A DNA stretch of 64,000 nucleotides. Origin: Gluconobacter wancherniae NBRC 103581. GTDB lineage: Bacteria; Pseudomonadota; Alphaproteobacteria; Acetobacterales; Acetobacteraceae. Each line of letters begins with the position of its first letter. Position 1 is the first letter of the stretch. The notes under the pieces were generated by a model, which searched no databases, had not been told where the DNA came from, and worked only from the letters and a program-made list of their open reading frames with translations. This document shows, piece after piece, positions 63,461 through 64,000 of this stretch. The translations under genes and the position numbers were made by a program. The stretch covers positions 714,535 through 778,534 of the forward strand of contig NZ_BJUZ01000002.1 in the NCBI RefSeq assembly GCF_007988885.1, written 5' to 3'.

Positions 63461-63880
63461 ATGGCAGGATTAAGCATCCGGCTTTCTGAAGGAGACAGGT
63501 TGGTCATTAATGGTGCTGCAATCCAGGTGGAGAGCGATACCCGCCTGCGCATTACCAATAAGGTCAACATTCTCTTTGGTGATCAGATCATGTCACCAGA
63601 GGATGCAAACACGCCGGCGCGACGCATCTATTTCGCCATCCAGAATTTCCATGTGAGTAATCCGGAAGAACGGGAGAAGGCGCTTGAAGGAGCGCGCTAC
63701 TTCATTGATGCCTTCCGAAGCGAAACCACGTCCCACCACGCCAAGGCCCTGCTTGATATCGCGCTGGAAGAAATGAAGGCGGCGAATGGCTATGCCGCGC
63801 TGCGGGTTGCTCAGCGCATTATCCGTCACGAAGATGCCGTGCTTGGTGGTACCGAAGATAAAACAGAAAAAAACGCCTAA
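63461..63880 (+). CDS. flbT: Flagellar biosynthesis repressor FlbT
   Basis: FlbT binds flagellin mRNA and limits its translation until the hook is built, in Alphaproteobacteria. The 139-residue protein has the family pattern 'LSIRLSEGDRLVINGAAIQ' and 'ILFGDQIMSPEDANTPARRIYFAIQ'. The ATG at 63461 follows GAAGAGGTGACAG. Flagellin and flaF genes are not in this window and may lie just to the right. Polar or peritrichous flagella are known in Gluconobacter, so this fits. Confidence 0.92.
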   Translation: MAGLSIRLSEGDRLVINGAAIQVESDTRLRITNKVNILFGDQIMSPEDANTPARRIYFAIQNFHVSNPEEREKALEGARYFIDAFRSETTSHHAKALLDIALEEMKAANGYAALRVAQRIIRHEDAVLGGTEDKTEKNA

Positions 63881-63987
63881 TTGTCGTTATTTTTTACGCC
63901 GATCCTGTAATGGAAAGCGTGCATAACTCAATTTTCTCCTGTTTTCCGCCCGCTCTGAGGTGTGGATAACCCTCAGGTTTTTAGTGT

Positions 63988-63993
63988 TTGACA
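63988..63993 (+). promoter_or_regulatory. Consensus -35 box at the right edge
   Basis: TTGACA is a perfect sigma-70 -35 hexamer seven bases from the window's end, after a 107-base gap following flbT. The -10 box and the gene it serves would lie outside the window, so this is only a candidate. Confidence 0.35.
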
Positions 63994-64000
63994 GTGTGCT

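Noticed and set aside
1..64000. CRISPR arrays, rRNA operons or insertion sequences
   Set aside because: No regularly spaced repeats, rRNA-like sequences or transposase genes were seen on either strand.

Overview
The window looks like a chromosomal segment of an acetic acid bacterium, most likely Gluconobacter or a close relative (Acetobacteraceae, Alphaproteobacteria). The main reasons are an 808-residue membrane PQQ glucose dehydrogenase (24209-26635), a CioAB-type cytochrome bd quinol oxidase with a DUF2474 subunit (8522-11173), and flbT at the right edge. The genus is inferred from gene content and family knowledge, not from a database search. Coding density is high. No gene-free gap exceeds 300 bases; the longest is 26636-26924, between gcd and rpmI. 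I found no rRNA, tRNA, CRISPR array or intact insertion sequence.

Layout, left to right. 1-5310 (+): the end of a translationally coupled group-4-hydrogenase-like or complex I-like operon (hyfB', hyfC, hyfE, hyfF, hyfG, hyfI). Its large subunit has lost the nickel-binding cysteines while the small subunit keeps all four Fe-S cysteines. 5300-6881 (-): psd-pssA, phosphatidylethanolamine synthesis. 6956-8435: a methyltransferase divergent from gloB. 8522-11173 (-): cydA-cydB-DUF2474 with an FNR-type palindrome upstream. 11385-15688 (-): a cell-envelope block with ftsE-ftsX-ydcF, plsC and a DUF2125 protein. 15822-23022: a zinc-ribbon protein, a small membrane protein, two coupled histidine kinases, hslVU and sufE. 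23082-26635 (-): two small exported proteins and gcd. 26925-32378 (+): rpmI-rplT-pheS-pheT-lpxB. 32402-42400: mainly minus-strand housekeeping genes (trpS, two duplicated cytochromes c, FKBP, argG, rlmN, tlyA-dxs-ispA-xseB, a TusA-like gene), with tdk on the plus strand. 42501-44199: a phage-derived remnant (terminator, coiled-coil/TM protein, lysozyme-like protein) next to a glycosyltransferase-like gene. 44258-49856: a purine-type permease, AsmA, heme oxygenase and a second glycosyltransferase. 49865-56106 (-): lepA, a MotA/MotB/OmpA-like envelope motor cassette, suhB and efp. 56317-58842: an AhpD-like protein plus the EF-P-modifying pair epmB/epmA. 58946-61143: two lipoproteins, a divergent ThiE-like protein and an unknown protein. 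61233-62566: a coiled-coil protein, zapA, 6S RNA and the 5-formyl-THF cyclo-ligase gene. 62570-63880: ymdB and flbT.

Two themes connect the genes. The first is periplasmic and quinol-linked respiration, typical of acetic acid bacteria: mGDH feeds ubiquinol to oxidases such as CioAB, small c-type cytochromes are present, and the Hyf-like complex may be another quinone-linked module. The second is translation and growth control: L35/L20, PheST, LepA, the full EF-P/EpmA/EpmB set and 6S RNA. Most operons use 4-base ATGA or GTGA overlaps, and GTG or TTG starts are common.
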